Assembly: GCF_042663585.1 (NCBI RefSeq)
Contig: NZ_JBHTAN010000006.1
Coordinates: 682,001 to 746,000, forward strand
Direction of reading: 5' to 3'
From: Natranaeroarchaeum sp042663585
Lineage (GTDB): Archaea > Halobacteriota > Halobacteria > Halobacteriales > Natronoarchaeaceae
Length of the DNA stretch: 64,000 bases
The notes under the pieces were generated by a model. The model saw only the letters and a program-made list of their open reading frames with translations. It was not told the DNA's origin and did not search any database. Positions 7,675-16,402 of this stretch are shown here, piece after piece. Position 1 is the stretch's first letter; every line of letters begins with the position of its first letter. The position numbers and the translations under genes are program-made.

Positions 7675-9300
7675 ATGGACGCCCCCGACCTCGATCGGTT
7701 CGAATCCCGGCGCTCGACCGTGCATGCACCGGAGGGTATCGTCGCGACCAGTCAACCGCTCGCCGCCGAAGCGGGCGTCTCGATCCTCCGTGACGGGGGT
7801 AACGCCTTCGACGCCGCCGTCGCGACCGCGGCCGCGCTGAACGTCGTCGAGCCAACGAGCACCGGACTCGGCGGCGACGTCTTCGCGCTATACCGCACAG
7901 CAGAGGGCGAGGTCGGAGCGATGCGTAGCTGTGGCGGCGCACCCGCCGACGCCACGCTCGACCGGGTTCGGGACGCGGTGGCCGAGGAGCAAGACGTCGC
8001 ACCGAGTGATGCTACAATGCCCCAGCACGGTGCACATCCCGTGACTGTTCCCGGCACAGCGCGTGGCTGGGAGGCCACCGTCGACCGGCTCGGAACGCGC
8101 TCGCTTGGCGACGTGCTCGCACCGGCGATCCGGTACGCGACCGAGGGCTACCCCGTCAGCGAAGTGATCGCCAGCGCATGGGAGCACGGGGAGGACCTCT
8201 TCGACGACCCGCATGCCCGGAACGCCTATCTCGTCGACGGCGAGCGCGCGCCACGGGTCGGCGAGCACGTCACCCTGCCCGAACTCGGGGGGAGTCTCCA
8301 GCAGATCGCCGAAGAGGGGGCTGACGCCGTCTACGAGGGCGAGATCGCCGATGCCATCGTGGACGAAGTGCAGTCGAACGGCGGCTTTCTGCGCCACGAC
8401 GATCTCGCCACTTTCGAACCGGAGTTCGTCGACCCGGTGAGCGCCAGCTATCGGGGCGCGGAGATCTACGAACTGCCCCCAAACAATCAGGGGCTAATCG
8501 CCCTCGAAGCGCTCGGCATTGCCGAGGAGATCGGTGCGGGCGACGAGCCGTACGACTCGCCCGAGCGCGTCCACAAGTTCGCCGAGGCGACGAAGATCGC
8601 CTTCCACGATGGCCACCAGTATATCACCGATCCGGAGTACGAAGCGGTTCCCCCACTCGCCGACCCGGAGTACACTGCCAGTCGAGCCGAAGAGATCGGG
8701 TCGGAGCCGATCCAGGACGTCGACGTCGGGTTCGGTGACGGCGCGGGCGAGAACGCGGATACCGTCCTGCTGACGGTCGCCGACGGCGAGGGCAATCTCG
8801 TCTCCTACATCAACTCGCGGTTTGCCGGGTTCGGGAGCGGGCTTGTCGCCGGCGATACCGGCATCGCCCTGCAGAACCGCGGCTGGTCGTTCTCGCTGGA
8901 TTCCGACCATCCGAATCGGATCGAACCGGGCAAACGCCCGTTTCACACGCTGATCCCCGCGCTCGCCCGCTTCGGCGAGGACGACTGGGCGGCCTTCGGC
9001 GTTATGGGCGGATACATGCAGCCGCAGGGCCACGTCCAGGTCGTCTCGAACATCGTCGACTACGACATGCCGCTCCAGCGGGCACTGGACGAACCGCGGT
9101 GGCGCTACCAGGCTGATGGGCGACTCGCCGTCGAGGGACAGTTCGACGGGGCGCTCGCCTCGAAACTCGCTCGGCGGGGGCACGGGGTCTCCGTCCTCCC
9201 GCCGATCCGCTTCGGCGGCGCACAGATCGTCCGCAACCGGGAGGGGACGTTATCGGGAGCGACGGAACCGCGAAAGGACGGCGAAGTCGTGGGCTACTGA
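7675..9300 (+). CDS. ggt: gamma-glutamyltransferase family protein
   Basis: 541 residues covering the whole Ntn-hydrolase fold. The autoprocessing and nucleophile threonine is Thr363 in ENADTVLLTVAD, so cleavage would give a large subunit of about 362 residues and a small one of about 179. Early family signatures include GVSILRDGGNAFDAAVATAAALN and STGLGGDVF. There is no signal peptide, so the enzyme is probably cytoplasmic, unlike the periplasmic bacterial enzymes. Haloarchaea use gamma-glutamylcysteine rather than glutathione, which makes that thiol, or gamma-glutamyl peptides, possible substrates. This is inference. A TATA-like T-rich box lies about 27 bp upstream. Confidence 0.93.
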   Translation: MDAPDLDRFESRRSTVHAPEGIVATSQPLAAEAGVSILRDGGNAFDAAVATAAALNVVEPTSTGLGGDVFALYRTAEGEVGAMRSCGGAPADATLDRVRDAVAEEQDVAPSDATMPQHGAHPVTVPGTARGWEATVDRLGTRSLGDVLAPAIRYATEGYPVSEVIASAWEHGEDLFDDPHARNAYLVDGERAPRVGEHVTLPELGGSLQQIAEEGADAVYEGEIADAIVDEVQSNGGFLRHDDLATFEPEFVDPVSASYRGAEIYELPPNNQGLIALEALGIAEEIGAGDEPYDSPERVHKFAEATKIAFHDGHQYITDPEYEAVPPLADPEYTASRAEEIGSEPIQDVDVGFGDGAGENADTVLLTVADGEGNLVSYINSRFAGFGSGLVAGDTGIALQNRGWSFSLDSDHPNRIEPGKRPFHTLIPALARFGEDDWAAFGVMGGYMQPQGHVQVVSNIVDYDMPLQRALDEPRWRYQADGRLAVEGQFDGALASKLARRGHGVSVLPPIRFGGAQIVRNREGTLSGATEPRKDGEVVGY

Positions 9301-9449
9301 CGCAGGGGCTGGTCCGCGGTCCGGTTACTTTCGGTGAAAAATGGTGGCATCTCGTACTGCAGAGATGACTCCTTCTAACGACCCTGTTTTCTGTTCCCGG
9401 TTGGGACAGATGGGGAGATTCAATAGGGACCGGCTACCGTTGATACACA

Positions 9450-10376
9450 ATGCGGGACGAGCACCTCATAACGGCAAAACAGCTAACGCGAGAGGAGATC
9501 GAGAGCGTCCTCGACCGGGCTGCCGAGATCGCGGCGAACCCCTCGGCGGTCCGCGAACGGCACGCCGACACGCTGCTCGGGTTGCTCTTTTTCGAGCCGA
9601 GCACCCGAACCAAGATGAGTTTCGAGGCCGCGATCAAACGCATGGGCGGGGATATCGTCGATATGGGCTCGGTCGAGTCCTCCAGCGTGTCGAAAGGCGA
9701 GAGCCTCGCGGATACCGTCCGCGTCATCCAGGGCTACGCCGACGCGCTCGTGTTGCGCCATCCGCGCCAGGGATCGGCCAAGATGGCCAGCGAGTTCGTT
9801 GACGTCCCGCTGGTCAACGCCGGCGACGGTGCGGGTCATCACCCCACCCAGACGCTTCTCGATCTGTACACGATGCGCGAACAGAACGGCCTCGACGATC
9901 TCACGATCGGCATCATGGGCGACCTGAAGTACGGCCGAACCGTCCACTCGCTGGCGAACGCGCTGACGAACTTCGACGTCCGCCAGCACTTCATCAGCCC
10001 CGACAGCCTCCAGATCCCCCGGAGCGTCCGGTACGACCTCCATCAGGAAGGCGCGTCGGTCCGAGAGCACACCGATCTCGACGAGATCCTACCGGAACTA
10101 GACGTCCTCTATGTTACGCGCATCCAGCGCGAGCGGTTCCCCGACGAGAACGAGTATCACGCCATCGCGGGCGAGTATCAGATCGACGAAGAAACCCTCG
10201 ACGCCGCGAGCGACGATCTCACTATCATGCATCCGCTCCCGCGCGTCAACGAGATCGCACCGGCAATCGACGACACCGAGCACGCGAACTACTTCTCGCA
10301 AGCGCACAACGGCGTCCCGGTCCGGATGGCGCTCCTCGACATTCTGCTGTCGAACCAGCGAGGTGAGTCCCAATGA
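9450..10376 (+). CDS. pyrB: aspartate carbamoyltransferase, catalytic subunit
   Basis: 308 residues, the normal length. It contains the carbamoyl-phosphate loop FEPSTRTKMSF, the swinging-loop segment with SVSKGESLADT, the HPTQ motif and the late HPLPR motif of aspartate transcarbamoylases. It makes carbamoyl-aspartate, the committed step of pyrimidine synthesis. The last codons overlap pyrI by 4 bp (ATGA), so the two subunits are made together and should form the holoenzyme. The upstream gap from 9301 holds only promoter-sized sequence. Confidence 0.98.
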   Translation: MRDEHLITAKQLTREEIESVLDRAAEIAANPSAVRERHADTLLGLLFFEPSTRTKMSFEAAIKRMGGDIVDMGSVESSSVSKGESLADTVRVIQGYADALVLRHPRQGSAKMASEFVDVPLVNAGDGAGHHPTQTLLDLYTMREQNGLDDLTIGIMGDLKYGRTVHSLANALTNFDVRQHFISPDSLQIPRSVRYDLHQEGASVREHTDLDEILPELDVLYVTRIQRERFPDENEYHAIAGEYQIDEETLDAASDDLTIMHPLPRVNEIAPAIDDTEHANYFSQAHNGVPVRMALLDILLSNQRGESQ

Positions 10377-10831
10377 GCGAACACGAACTCCGCGTCAGCA
10401 AGATCCGCAACGGTACCGTCATCGACCACGTCCCCGGCGGCCAGGCGCTGAACGTCCTCGCCATCCTCGGCATCGACGGCTCAGGCGGCGAGGAAGTCAG
10501 TGTCGGAATGAACGTCCCGAGTGACAGACTTCCACGAAAGGACATCGTCAAAGTCGAGGGGCGCGAACTCAGCCAGAACGAGGTAGACGTCCTCTCGCTG
10601 ATCGCCCCCGACGCGACGATCAACATCGTCAACGAGTACGACGTCGTCGACAAGCGCCGACTGGACCGCCCGGATACCGTCGAGGGCGTGCTGGAGTGTC
10701 CTAACCGCAACTGCATCACGACCGACGACGAGCCAGTCGACTCGAAGTTCGAGGTGCTCGACGACGAAGTTCGCTGTGTCTACTGCGATACGATCCTCCG
10801 CAATAACCTCGCGGACCACATCAGTAACTGA
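10373..10831 (+). CDS. pyrI: aspartate carbamoyltransferase, regulatory subunit
   Basis: 152 residues. The N-terminal allosteric domain begins with the ELRVSKIRNGTVIDHV pattern that binds nucleotides in PyrI. The C-terminal part holds four zinc cysteines (CPNRNC and CVYC), which form the contact with PyrB. A ribosome site GAGGTGA at 10361-10367 lies inside the end of pyrB, 7 bp before the ATG, consistent with coupled translation. CTP/ATP control of PyrB is known for the family. Confidence 0.98.
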   Translation: MSEHELRVSKIRNGTVIDHVPGGQALNVLAILGIDGSGGEEVSVGMNVPSDRLPRKDIVKVEGRELSQNEVDVLSLIAPDATINIVNEYDVVDKRRLDRPDTVEGVLECPNRNCITTDDEPVDSKFEVLDDEVRCVYCDTILRNNLADHISN

Positions 10832-10850
10832 CGCGTCTCCCGCTTTCGGC

Positions 10851-10858
10851 GTTTTTTC
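10851..10858 (+). terminator. U-tract terminator after pyrBI
   Basis: A run of six T (10852-10857) follows a GC-rich stretch 20 bp after the pyrI stop. Archaeal termination depends mainly on such U-tracts rather than strong hairpins, so this is a reasonable end for the pyrBI transcript. Confidence 0.45.
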
Positions 10859-10959
10859 TCGGCACTGCTGGTGCTACGTATCGATAACTGCTCAGAGCGC
10901 ATCAGCCGTGGCTCGTGGGCTATAAAAAAACTGAAAAGTATCCGTTGCGGAGAACTCGT

Positions 10960-11166
10960 TTACTGTCGGACGAGGTTCGTCGCGCGGGGTCCCTTGGGGG
11001 ATGATTCGATGTCGAACTCGACTTCCTGACCCTCTTCTAGGTCGGGACCGCCGACGTCTTCCATGTGGAAGAACACGTCCTCGTCGTCGTCTACATCGTC
11101 GCTGTCAGTGGAAATGAAACCGTAGCCGCCTGTGTCGTTGAAGAAATCAACCTTACCTTCTGCCAT
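10960..11166 (-). CDS. cspA: cold-shock domain protein
   Basis: 68 residues, a single OB-fold cold-shock domain. The RNP1-like motif GGYGFIS and the RNP2-like motif DVFFHMED bind single-stranded nucleic acid. The remaining sequence (GQEVEFDIESSPKGPRATNLV) matches the haloarchaeal CspA pattern. An insertion of acidic residues, DSDDVDDDEDV, sits between the RNPs. It probably acts as an RNA chaperone. The TATA box GTATAAC at 11193-11199 is about 28 bp before the ATG, fitting a leaderless transcript. Confidence 0.96.
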   Translation of the reverse strand: MAEGKVDFFNDTGGYGFISTDSDDVDDDEDVFFHMEDVGGPDLEEGQEVEFDIESSPKGPRATNLVRQ

Positions 11167-11312
11167 TACATACTATTCGAGGGGCGTGGGATGTATAACA
11201 CTTGCGAGAGTCGAGGTACCATGACCCGCCGTCGATCCGTGGACGATGCCAGTCAGCTAGGTTCGGGGGACAGATACTTGTGATGTGATCTCATACCAAT
11301 AGTTGAATCGCT

Positions 11313-11582
11313 ATGAAACCATGCCACAGCTGTCAGGCGGTCATCGACGAGTACCTTCTTGATAAACAACTCGAACCCCTGCGTGAACTCACAGTTGACG
11401 ACTTCAACCTCTGTGCGGACTGTGTAACGGTCGTCGACGACGAGTGTGTAGAATGTGGCGGCGCGGTGTACGTCCCCGACGGAACATCTGCGACTCCCGA
11501 CTACTGCCCGGCGTGCCGGGCCGACCTGATCGACCAGACAGGCCAGGATCCCGGCTGGCAGGCGAACACGGTGTCGAACTGA
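11313..11582 (+). CDS. small zinc-ribbon protein (DUF7571-like)
   Basis: 89 residues with four CxxC-type pairs: CHSC near the start, CADC, CVEC and CPAC. They would build two zinc ribbons or knuckles. The middle is acidic and contains LEPLRELTVDDFNLCADC. From memory this resembles a conserved haloarchaeal zinc-finger family, possibly DUF7571, but I am not sure of the name. No enzymatic motif is present, so it is likely a protein or nucleic-acid binder. It stands alone between cspA and the convergent ndk operon. A T-run at about 11604-11608 probably ends its transcript. Confidence 0.75.
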   Translation: MKPCHSCQAVIDEYLLDKQLEPLRELTVDDFNLCADCVTVVDDECVECGGAVYVPDGTSATPDYCPACRADLIDQTGQDPGWQANTVSN

Positions 11583-11679
11583 GCGATTCCGTTTCTGAGC
11601 AGTCTTTTTGATCGGAACCGTTCGACAGAGGTGTCGCTCCGGAGTCGTGAAAGAGAAAACCCGAACTGCCGGGCCTACG

Positions 11680-12147
11680 CTACTCGTAGAGCCAGGTCGC
11701 TTCGTGGTTGTCGTACTCGACGAGTTCGTCCTCGTCGAAGAAGAGGTCGATCTCGCGTTCGTTCGCGCCCTCGTCCTCGTGGTCGGCCGCGTGGACGACG
11801 TTGCGGCCGAGGTCGACGGCGTAGTCGCCGCGGATCGTCCCCGGCGCGGCCTCTGCGGGGTCGGTCGCGCCGATCATCTGTCGGACCTGTCGCGTCGCGT
11901 CCTCGCCTTCCCAGACCATCGGGAGGACGGGGCCGGACGTTATGAACTCCACGAGGTCGTCGAAGAACGGCTTGTCCTCGTGCTCGCCGTAATGATCTTC
12001 GGCGAGGTCACGATCCAGTCGCGTGAGCTTCATGCCGACGAGCTTCAGCCCGCGCTCCTCGAACCGACCGACGATTTCGCCGACCAGCCTGCGCTGGAAC
12101 GCGTCCGGCTTGATCATCACAAACGTCCGCTCGCGGCTCTCGCTCAT
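11680..12147 (-). CDS. ndk: nucleoside-diphosphate kinase
   Basis: 155 residues. It begins with ERTFVMIKPDAFQRRLVGEI, the standard NDK N-terminus, and carries the active histidine in GRNVVHAADHEDEGANERE (usually NVVHGSD). The enzyme transfers the gamma-phosphate from ATP to other NDPs. It is the last gene of the rpl7ae-rps28e-rpl24e-ndk operon and overlaps rpl24e by 4 bp (ATGA). Haloarchaeal NDKs are well-known salt-adapted hexamers. Confidence 0.98.
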   Translation of the reverse strand: MSESRERTFVMIKPDAFQRRLVGEIVGRFEERGLKLVGMKLTRLDRDLAEDHYGEHEDKPFFDDLVEFITSGPVLPMVWEGEDATRQVRQMIGATDPAEAAPGTIRGDYAVDLGRNVVHAADHEDEGANEREIDLFFDEDELVEYDNHEATWLYE

Positions 12148-12467
12148 TGGTCGTCCTCTTCGTCGGCGGCCTCGTCGGCGTCAGCCGCTTCGTCCGCTTC
12201 GACGTCTTCCTCGTCTGCCGATTCTTCGACGTCCGGCTCTGCTTCTTCCTCTGGTTCGGGTTCCGGCTCCGGCGCATCGCCTTCGTCGGACCAGTTGCCG
12301 CCTTCCTCGGTCCATTCGAGGTCGCGCGGTTCGCGGCCGAGGAAGTAGTTCTTCTCGCACTTCGAGTCGGCGAAGTGGAGCACTGTACCGTCGGTACGGA
12401 CGTACATGATGCCCGTACCCGGCTCGATCTCTTCTCCGCTGTAATCGCACGTTCGGTGCTGAACCAT
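12144..12467 (-). CDS. rpl24e: ribosomal protein L24e with long acidic tail
   Basis: 107 residues. The first about 57 are the L24e zinc ribbon (CDYSGEEIEPGTG, LHFADSKCEKNYFLGREPRDLEWTEE); the usual second zinc-binding cysteines are reduced to CDYS and KCEK. The remaining about 50 residues are almost only Glu, Asp, Ala and Pro. L24e is normally 55-66 residues, so the tail is an extension, probably a halophilic adaptation or contact region. It starts 2 bp after rps28e ends and overlaps ndk. Confidence 0.95.
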   Translation of the reverse strand: MVQHRTCDYSGEEIEPGTGIMYVRTDGTVLHFADSKCEKNYFLGREPRDLEWTEEGGNWSDEGDAPEPEPEPEEEAEPDVEESADEEDVEADEAADADEAADEEDDQ

Positions 12468-12469
12468 TG

Positions 12470-12694
12470 TTACTGACCTCCGATCGAATCGGCTTCGCGG
12501 GCAGTTTCACGGAGTTGGAGGATGTCGCCCTCCCGGACGGGACCAAGGACGTTTCGGGTGATGATCCGTCCCTGATTCTCGCCCTCCCGGATGCGGCACT
12601 TGACCTGCATGGCCTCGCCGTGCATCCCGGTCTTTCCCACGATCTCGATGACTTCTGCGGGCGTGGATCCGCTTTCAGACTCTTCTGCGCTCAT
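12470..12694 (-). CDS. rps28e: ribosomal protein S28e
   Basis: 74 residues, the expected length. It has the S28e OB-fold sequence AEVIEIVGKTGMHGEAMQVK, then RIREGENQGRIITRNVLGPV and the conserved end EGDILQLRETAREA. It belongs to the small ribosomal subunit near the mRNA exit. It lies 9 bp after rpl7ae in the same operon and has no clear ribosome-binding site of its own. Confidence 0.98.
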   Translation of the reverse strand: MSAEESESGSTPAEVIEIVGKTGMHGEAMQVKCRIREGENQGRIITRNVLGPVREGDILQLRETAREADSIGGQ

Positions 12695-12703
12695 GAGAGA
12701 TCT

Positions 12704-13066
12704 CTACTGAAGGTCCTCGACCTTGGTTGCGATCTCGTCGACGTCGTCGGACGCCTCGCCGGCGTCGACGATCGCCGCGGCGGCGCTCCCGACTTCGAGA
12801 CCGGCCGCGTGGCCGACGTCGTCCTGCGTCTCGATGAAGATGACCGGGATGCCTTTCTCCTCTGAGAGTTCGGGGAGATGCATCACGATCTCTTCGGGCT
12901 GGACGTCCTCGGCGACGAAGACGAGGTCGGCGTTGCCACGCTCGATCGCTTTGGTGGTTTCGTTGGTTCCTTTCTTCACTGTTCCCGTGTCTCGTGCGAC
13001 TTCCAGGGCGTCGACGGCGTCGTCCTGAAGGTCGGCTGGTACGTCGAAATCTACGTATACTGGCAT
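12704..13066 (-). CDS. rpl7ae: ribosomal protein L7Ae (K-turn binding)
   Basis: 120 residues, typical for archaeal L7Ae. The K-turn binding core is visible in KKGTNETTKAIERGNADLVFVAEDVQP, and the specificity loop in IPVIFIETQDDVGHAAGLEVG. In archaea L7Ae serves the 50S subunit, box C/D and H/ACA RNPs and RNase P. It is the first gene of the operon, with a strong ribosome site GGGAGGTGA a few bases before the ATG and a long structured leader (13067-13203). Binding to its own mRNA leader is reported for other archaeal L7Ae proteins and is possible here. Confidence 0.98.
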   Translation of the reverse strand: MPVYVDFDVPADLQDDAVDALEVARDTGTVKKGTNETTKAIERGNADLVFVAEDVQPEEIVMHLPELSEEKGIPVIFIETQDDVGHAAGLEVGSAAAAIVDAGEASDDVDEIATKVEDLQ

Positions 13067-13234
13067 GGTTGTTCACCTCCCGCGCGTGGGCTCGCGCTCC
13101 CCTGCCGTCCGGATCCCCTGTTCGGAGAGCCTGTCCGACCGCCCGAAGGCGGTCAGCGAAAGTCCTGTGTGGCTAGGAGCATCATCAACCCCGCGCAGGC
13201 TGTACACTTGCGTTGCACACCACTCCATAAAAGC
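13067..13234 (-). promoter_or_regulatory. promoter and structured 5' leader of the rpl7ae operon
   Basis: A TATA box (TTTTATGG on the minus strand) at about 13225-13234 predicts an RNA start near 13203, hence a leader of about 136 nt, long for a haloarchaeon. The leader holds a perfect 7-bp hairpin at 13137-13154 (GACCGCC, UUCG loop, GGCGGUC), one of the most stable RNA tetraloops. A possible outer helix pairs AGCCUG (13196-13201) with CAGGCU (13128-13133). Between these lie UGAUGA (13182-13187) and CUGA (13153-13156), box C/D-like words that could form a K-turn. The Shine-Dalgarno GGGAGGUGA is next to the ATG. Autoregulation by L7Ae is a hypothesis. Confidence 0.55.
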
Positions 13235-13339
13235 GCTTTCAAACGTCCCAGGCCATGAGCCACGGTCACAGGGAGATCAAGGGGGTGTCTGGCGTCGGCG
13301 AACCGTCCCCTTTGTATTCGCCCGGGAACAGCACCACGT

Positions 13340-15601
13340 ATGGACGTGCAGACGGTCGCCGAGGCGCTCCGTCGCGAAGCGACTGCGACGAACGAGCGGC
13401 GCGTACTGGTGCTGTCGGGCAAGCAGTCGGCCTGCCAGGACGCCGCAGCGACTGCGCTCGACGTGGCCGGAATCGCCCGAAGCGAGACGACCATTGTCGG
13501 GTCAACCGACGCGCTCGGCTGTGAGCGAATCGCCCACCGCAACGCCAACGAGTTGCTCGGAACCACTCGTGACGCTGTCGTCTTCGATGCCCACGACGGC
13601 TTGCGCCCGAACGCGCTCGGCCGGGTGGTCGGCGCAGTCGACGGCGGGGGCCTCCTGATCCTGTGTAGCCCGCCGCTCGACGACTGGCCGGACCGTAGCG
13701 ATCCGTTCGACTCTGCGCTTGCGGTACCGCCCTTCGGCGTCGAGGACGTTACTGGCAACTTCCGCCAACGGTTTGTCGAACGGCTTCGCGCCCATCGCGG
13801 CGTCGCCATCGTCGACGTCGATACCGAGCGCATCGAGGCCGACGGCCTGACCGATCCGGCGCCTGTGCTCGGGGACGTGTCAGAACCCGTCACCACCCCC
13901 GAGGACGCGGTGTTTCCTGACGCGGCCTACGAGGCCTGTCTGACCGCCGACCAGGCCGACGCCGTTCGCGGACTCGAAGCGCTCGCCGACGGGGGGCAGG
14001 CGGTCGTCGTCGAATCGGACCGCGGCCGGGGGAAGTCGAGCGCGGCCGGACTCGCGGCCGGTAGTCTCGTACGCGCGGGCGAGAACGTGCTTGTGACCGC
14101 GCCGGAGTTCCGGAGCGCCCGGGAGTTGTTCGCGCGGGCCGACGAACTGCTCGACGCGGTCGGCACTGATCGGGCTACAGAGGCCGACGGCACCGCTGTC
14201 CCAACGCGGATCGACCTCGCAGACGGTGGCTCGCTTCGGTTCGCGGAGCCAACGGCGGCCGCCGAGTGTGCGGGCGATGCGGACGTCGTCTTCGTCGACG
14301 AGGCCGCCGCGTTCCCGGTCGGACTGCTCGAACGGTTCCTCGCGGCGGACCGCGTCGCCTTCGCGACCACCGTACATGGCTACGAAGGGGCTGGCCGCGG
14401 GTTCTCGGTGCGGTTCCGGAGCCGACTCGACGAGAGCAACCACGAGGTCACGGATCTCTCGCTGGCCGAACCGATCCGGTACGCGCCCGGCGATCCGGTG
14501 GAAGTCTGGGCGTTCGACGCGCTCTTGCTCGACGCGCGCCCGGCGGTCGACCAGTTGGTCGCGGACGCCACACCCGAACGCGTCGAGCATCGGCGGTTCT
14601 CCGCGGAGGAACTGCTCGACGACGAGGTGCGCTTTCGTGAGGTGTTCGGCCTGCTGGTGCTGGCGCACTACCGGACCGAGCCGAACGACCTGGCCCGACT
14701 ACTCGACGCGCCGAACCTCACGGTCCACGCCCTGCTGTACGACGGTCACGTCGTCTCGGTCGCCATGCTGGCCCGGGAAGGCGGGCTCTCGGCCGACCTG
14801 CGGGCGAAGATGTACGACGGCGAGCGCGTTCGCGGCAACATGTTTCCGGACGTGCTGACGACACAGTTACGGGACGAGCGCGCCGCCGTGCCGGTTGGCT
14901 GGCGCGTCCTCCGGATCGCTACCCACCACGCCGCCCGCTCCTGTGGACTCGGCTCGGCGCTCCTAGACGCCGCTCGGGAGCACGCAGTAGAGATCGACCT
15001 CGACTGGATCGGCGTCGGCTACGGTGCAACGCCGGAGCTACTCCGGTTCTGGCACAGGAACGGCTTCTCGACGCTGCATCTCTCTACGACCCGGAACGAC
15101 ACCAGCGGCGAGTACTCCGCGATCATGATCGATCCGCTCTCCGGGGCGGGTCAGGACCTCCGCGACCGGACCACCGAGCGGTTCGTCCGCCGGATCGGCG
15201 GCGTGCTCTCGGACGCGCTGTCCGATGCCGATCCGAATATCCTTCGGGCGACGCTTCGTACGGTCGCCGGATCGGTCCCGCTCGATCTGACCGCGTGGGA
15301 GTGGCGCGTCGTCGTCGGCGCGGCATACGGCCCCGGACTCTTCGACGTCTCGCCGCGACCGTTCCGCCGACTGGTGCTGGCGTACTTTCTCGACGGGGAA
15401 CAGCCACGCCTCGACGATCAGGACGAACGCCTGCTCGTTCTGCGTGTCCTGCAGGCCCACGACTGGGAGACCGTCACCGACCGACTCGGCTATCACTCGA
15501 CGGGCCAGTGCAAACGCGCACTCGGCACGGCGTTCCAGCCCCTCGTCGACGACTACGGCACCGAGACGGCGCTCGACGAGCGAGCGCGATATTCCGAGTA
15601 A
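13340..15601 (+). CDS. tmcA: tRNA(Met) cytidine acetyltransferase TmcA
   Basis: 753 residues. The order fits TmcA/Nat10: an N-terminal DUF1726-like region, then a helicase-like ATPase domain with Walker A SDRGRGKSSAAG at about 226-237 and the motif VVFVDEAAAFPV. Next come a GNAT acetyltransferase domain (VLRIATHHAARSCGLGSALL) and a C-terminal tRNA-binding region. It uses acetyl-CoA and ATP to make N4-acetylcytidine in RNA. In archaea this modification is found in many RNAs, not only tRNA. It starts divergently from the rpl7ae operon. Confidence 0.95.
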   Translation: MDVQTVAEALRREATATNERRVLVLSGKQSACQDAAATALDVAGIARSETTIVGSTDALGCERIAHRNANELLGTTRDAVVFDAHDGLRPNALGRVVGAVDGGGLLILCSPPLDDWPDRSDPFDSALAVPPFGVEDVTGNFRQRFVERLRAHRGVAIVDVDTERIEADGLTDPAPVLGDVSEPVTTPEDAVFPDAAYEACLTADQADAVRGLEALADGGQAVVVESDRGRGKSSAAGLAAGSLVRAGENVLVTAPEFRSARELFARADELLDAVGTDRATEADGTAVPTRIDLADGGSLRFAEPTAAAECAGDADVVFVDEAAAFPVGLLERFLAADRVAFATTVHGYEGAGRGFSVRFRSRLDESNHEVTDLSLAEPIRYAPGDPVEVWAFDALLLDARPAVDQLVADATPERVEHRRFSAEELLDDEVRFREVFGLLVLAHYRTEPNDLARLLDAPNLTVHALLYDGHVVSVAMLAREGGLSADLRAKMYDGERVRGNMFPDVLTTQLRDERAAVPVGWRVLRIATHHAARSCGLGSALLDAAREHAVEIDLDWIGVGYGATPELLRFWHRNGFSTLHLSTTRNDTSGEYSAIMIDPLSGAGQDLRDRTTERFVRRIGGVLSDALSDADPNILRATLRTVAGSVPLDLTAWEWRVVVGAAYGPGLFDVSPRPFRRLVLAYFLDGEQPRLDDQDERLLVLRVLQAHDWETVTDRLGYHSTGQCKRALGTAFQPLVDDYGTETALDERARYSE

Positions 15602-16327
15602 CTACGCGAACAGCCGTTTTAATACGGATTCCGGAAGCGCCCGCAGGAGCCACGCGACCGCCCGCCAGCGTCGGGTAACGTAGGCGTGCGTTCGTTTGCG
15701 GTCGATCGCTTGCCGGATCTGCCGGGCCGCCGTCTCCGGGCTTGCCATCCAGAACTGGTCCTCTCCCAGCGCCAGATCCGTGTCGACGAAGCCGGGTTCG
15801 ATAGTCGTCACGGTCACGTCGGCCTCACTGTTGGCGGCCCGGTATCTGAGTCCCTCCAGATATCGCGAGACGAACGCTTTCGAGGCGTTGTAGGCGGGCG
15901 CGCCTGCGTTGCCGAAGTTCCCCGCGACGGAGGAGATGCCGACGAGGTGGCCGGCACCCCGTTGCTCGAAGTGGGCCATCGCCGCGACCGCGAGTCCGGC
16001 GAAGCCCCGGACGTTGACGTCGACGGTCTCCCGTTCCGGCGGCCAGTCGAGGTCGTCGTTCAGTTCGCCGACGGCCGCACTCAACACGACGAGGTCGACG
16101 CCGCCCATCGCTTCGACGAGGCGCTCGAACCGGTCGATAGCCTCGTCCGTTTCGGCGACGTCCATCGTCGCAACGTATGCTTTGGTCGGGAGCTCCTCGC
16201 CCAGTTATTTCAGTAGTTCGGTCCGCCGTGCCGTCAGTCCTACCTCGTACCCCTCTCCTGCGAGTTCGTGTGCGAGCGCCCGGCCGATTCCGGAGGACGC
16301 GCCGACGACCACCGCGCGTTCTGTCAT
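15602..16327 (-). pseudogene. short-chain dehydrogenase gene interrupted by an in-frame TAA
   Basis: From the ATG at 16327 the frame reads MTERAVVVGASSGIGRALAH (the Rossmann GxxxGIG site) up to RRTELLK and then TAA at 16205-16207. The same frame continues without other stops as LGEELPTKAYVATMDVAETDEAI, then the SDR catalytic region (GISSVAGNFGNAGAPAYNASK with Ser and YxxxK) to the stop at 15602. The whole would be an SDR of 241 residues. The stop sits where Glu is usual, so one G-to-T change from GAA explains it. The part after ATG 16165 lacks the NAD(P) site and should be inactive alone. This is a pseudogene or a base-calling error. Confidence 0.8.
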
Positions 16328-16402
16328 ACCGGTCCCTGCGAACGCGTCCGGTGTAACGGTTCGGGTCAGCCGAAACCCCCATTTACCGATCCTCCCGAAA
16401 AT

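Noticed and set aside
16205..16207. Stop codon read-through in the SDR gene as recoding
   Set aside because: The codon is TAA, not the UAG or UGA used for pyrrolysine or selenocysteine, and no recoding signal is apparent.
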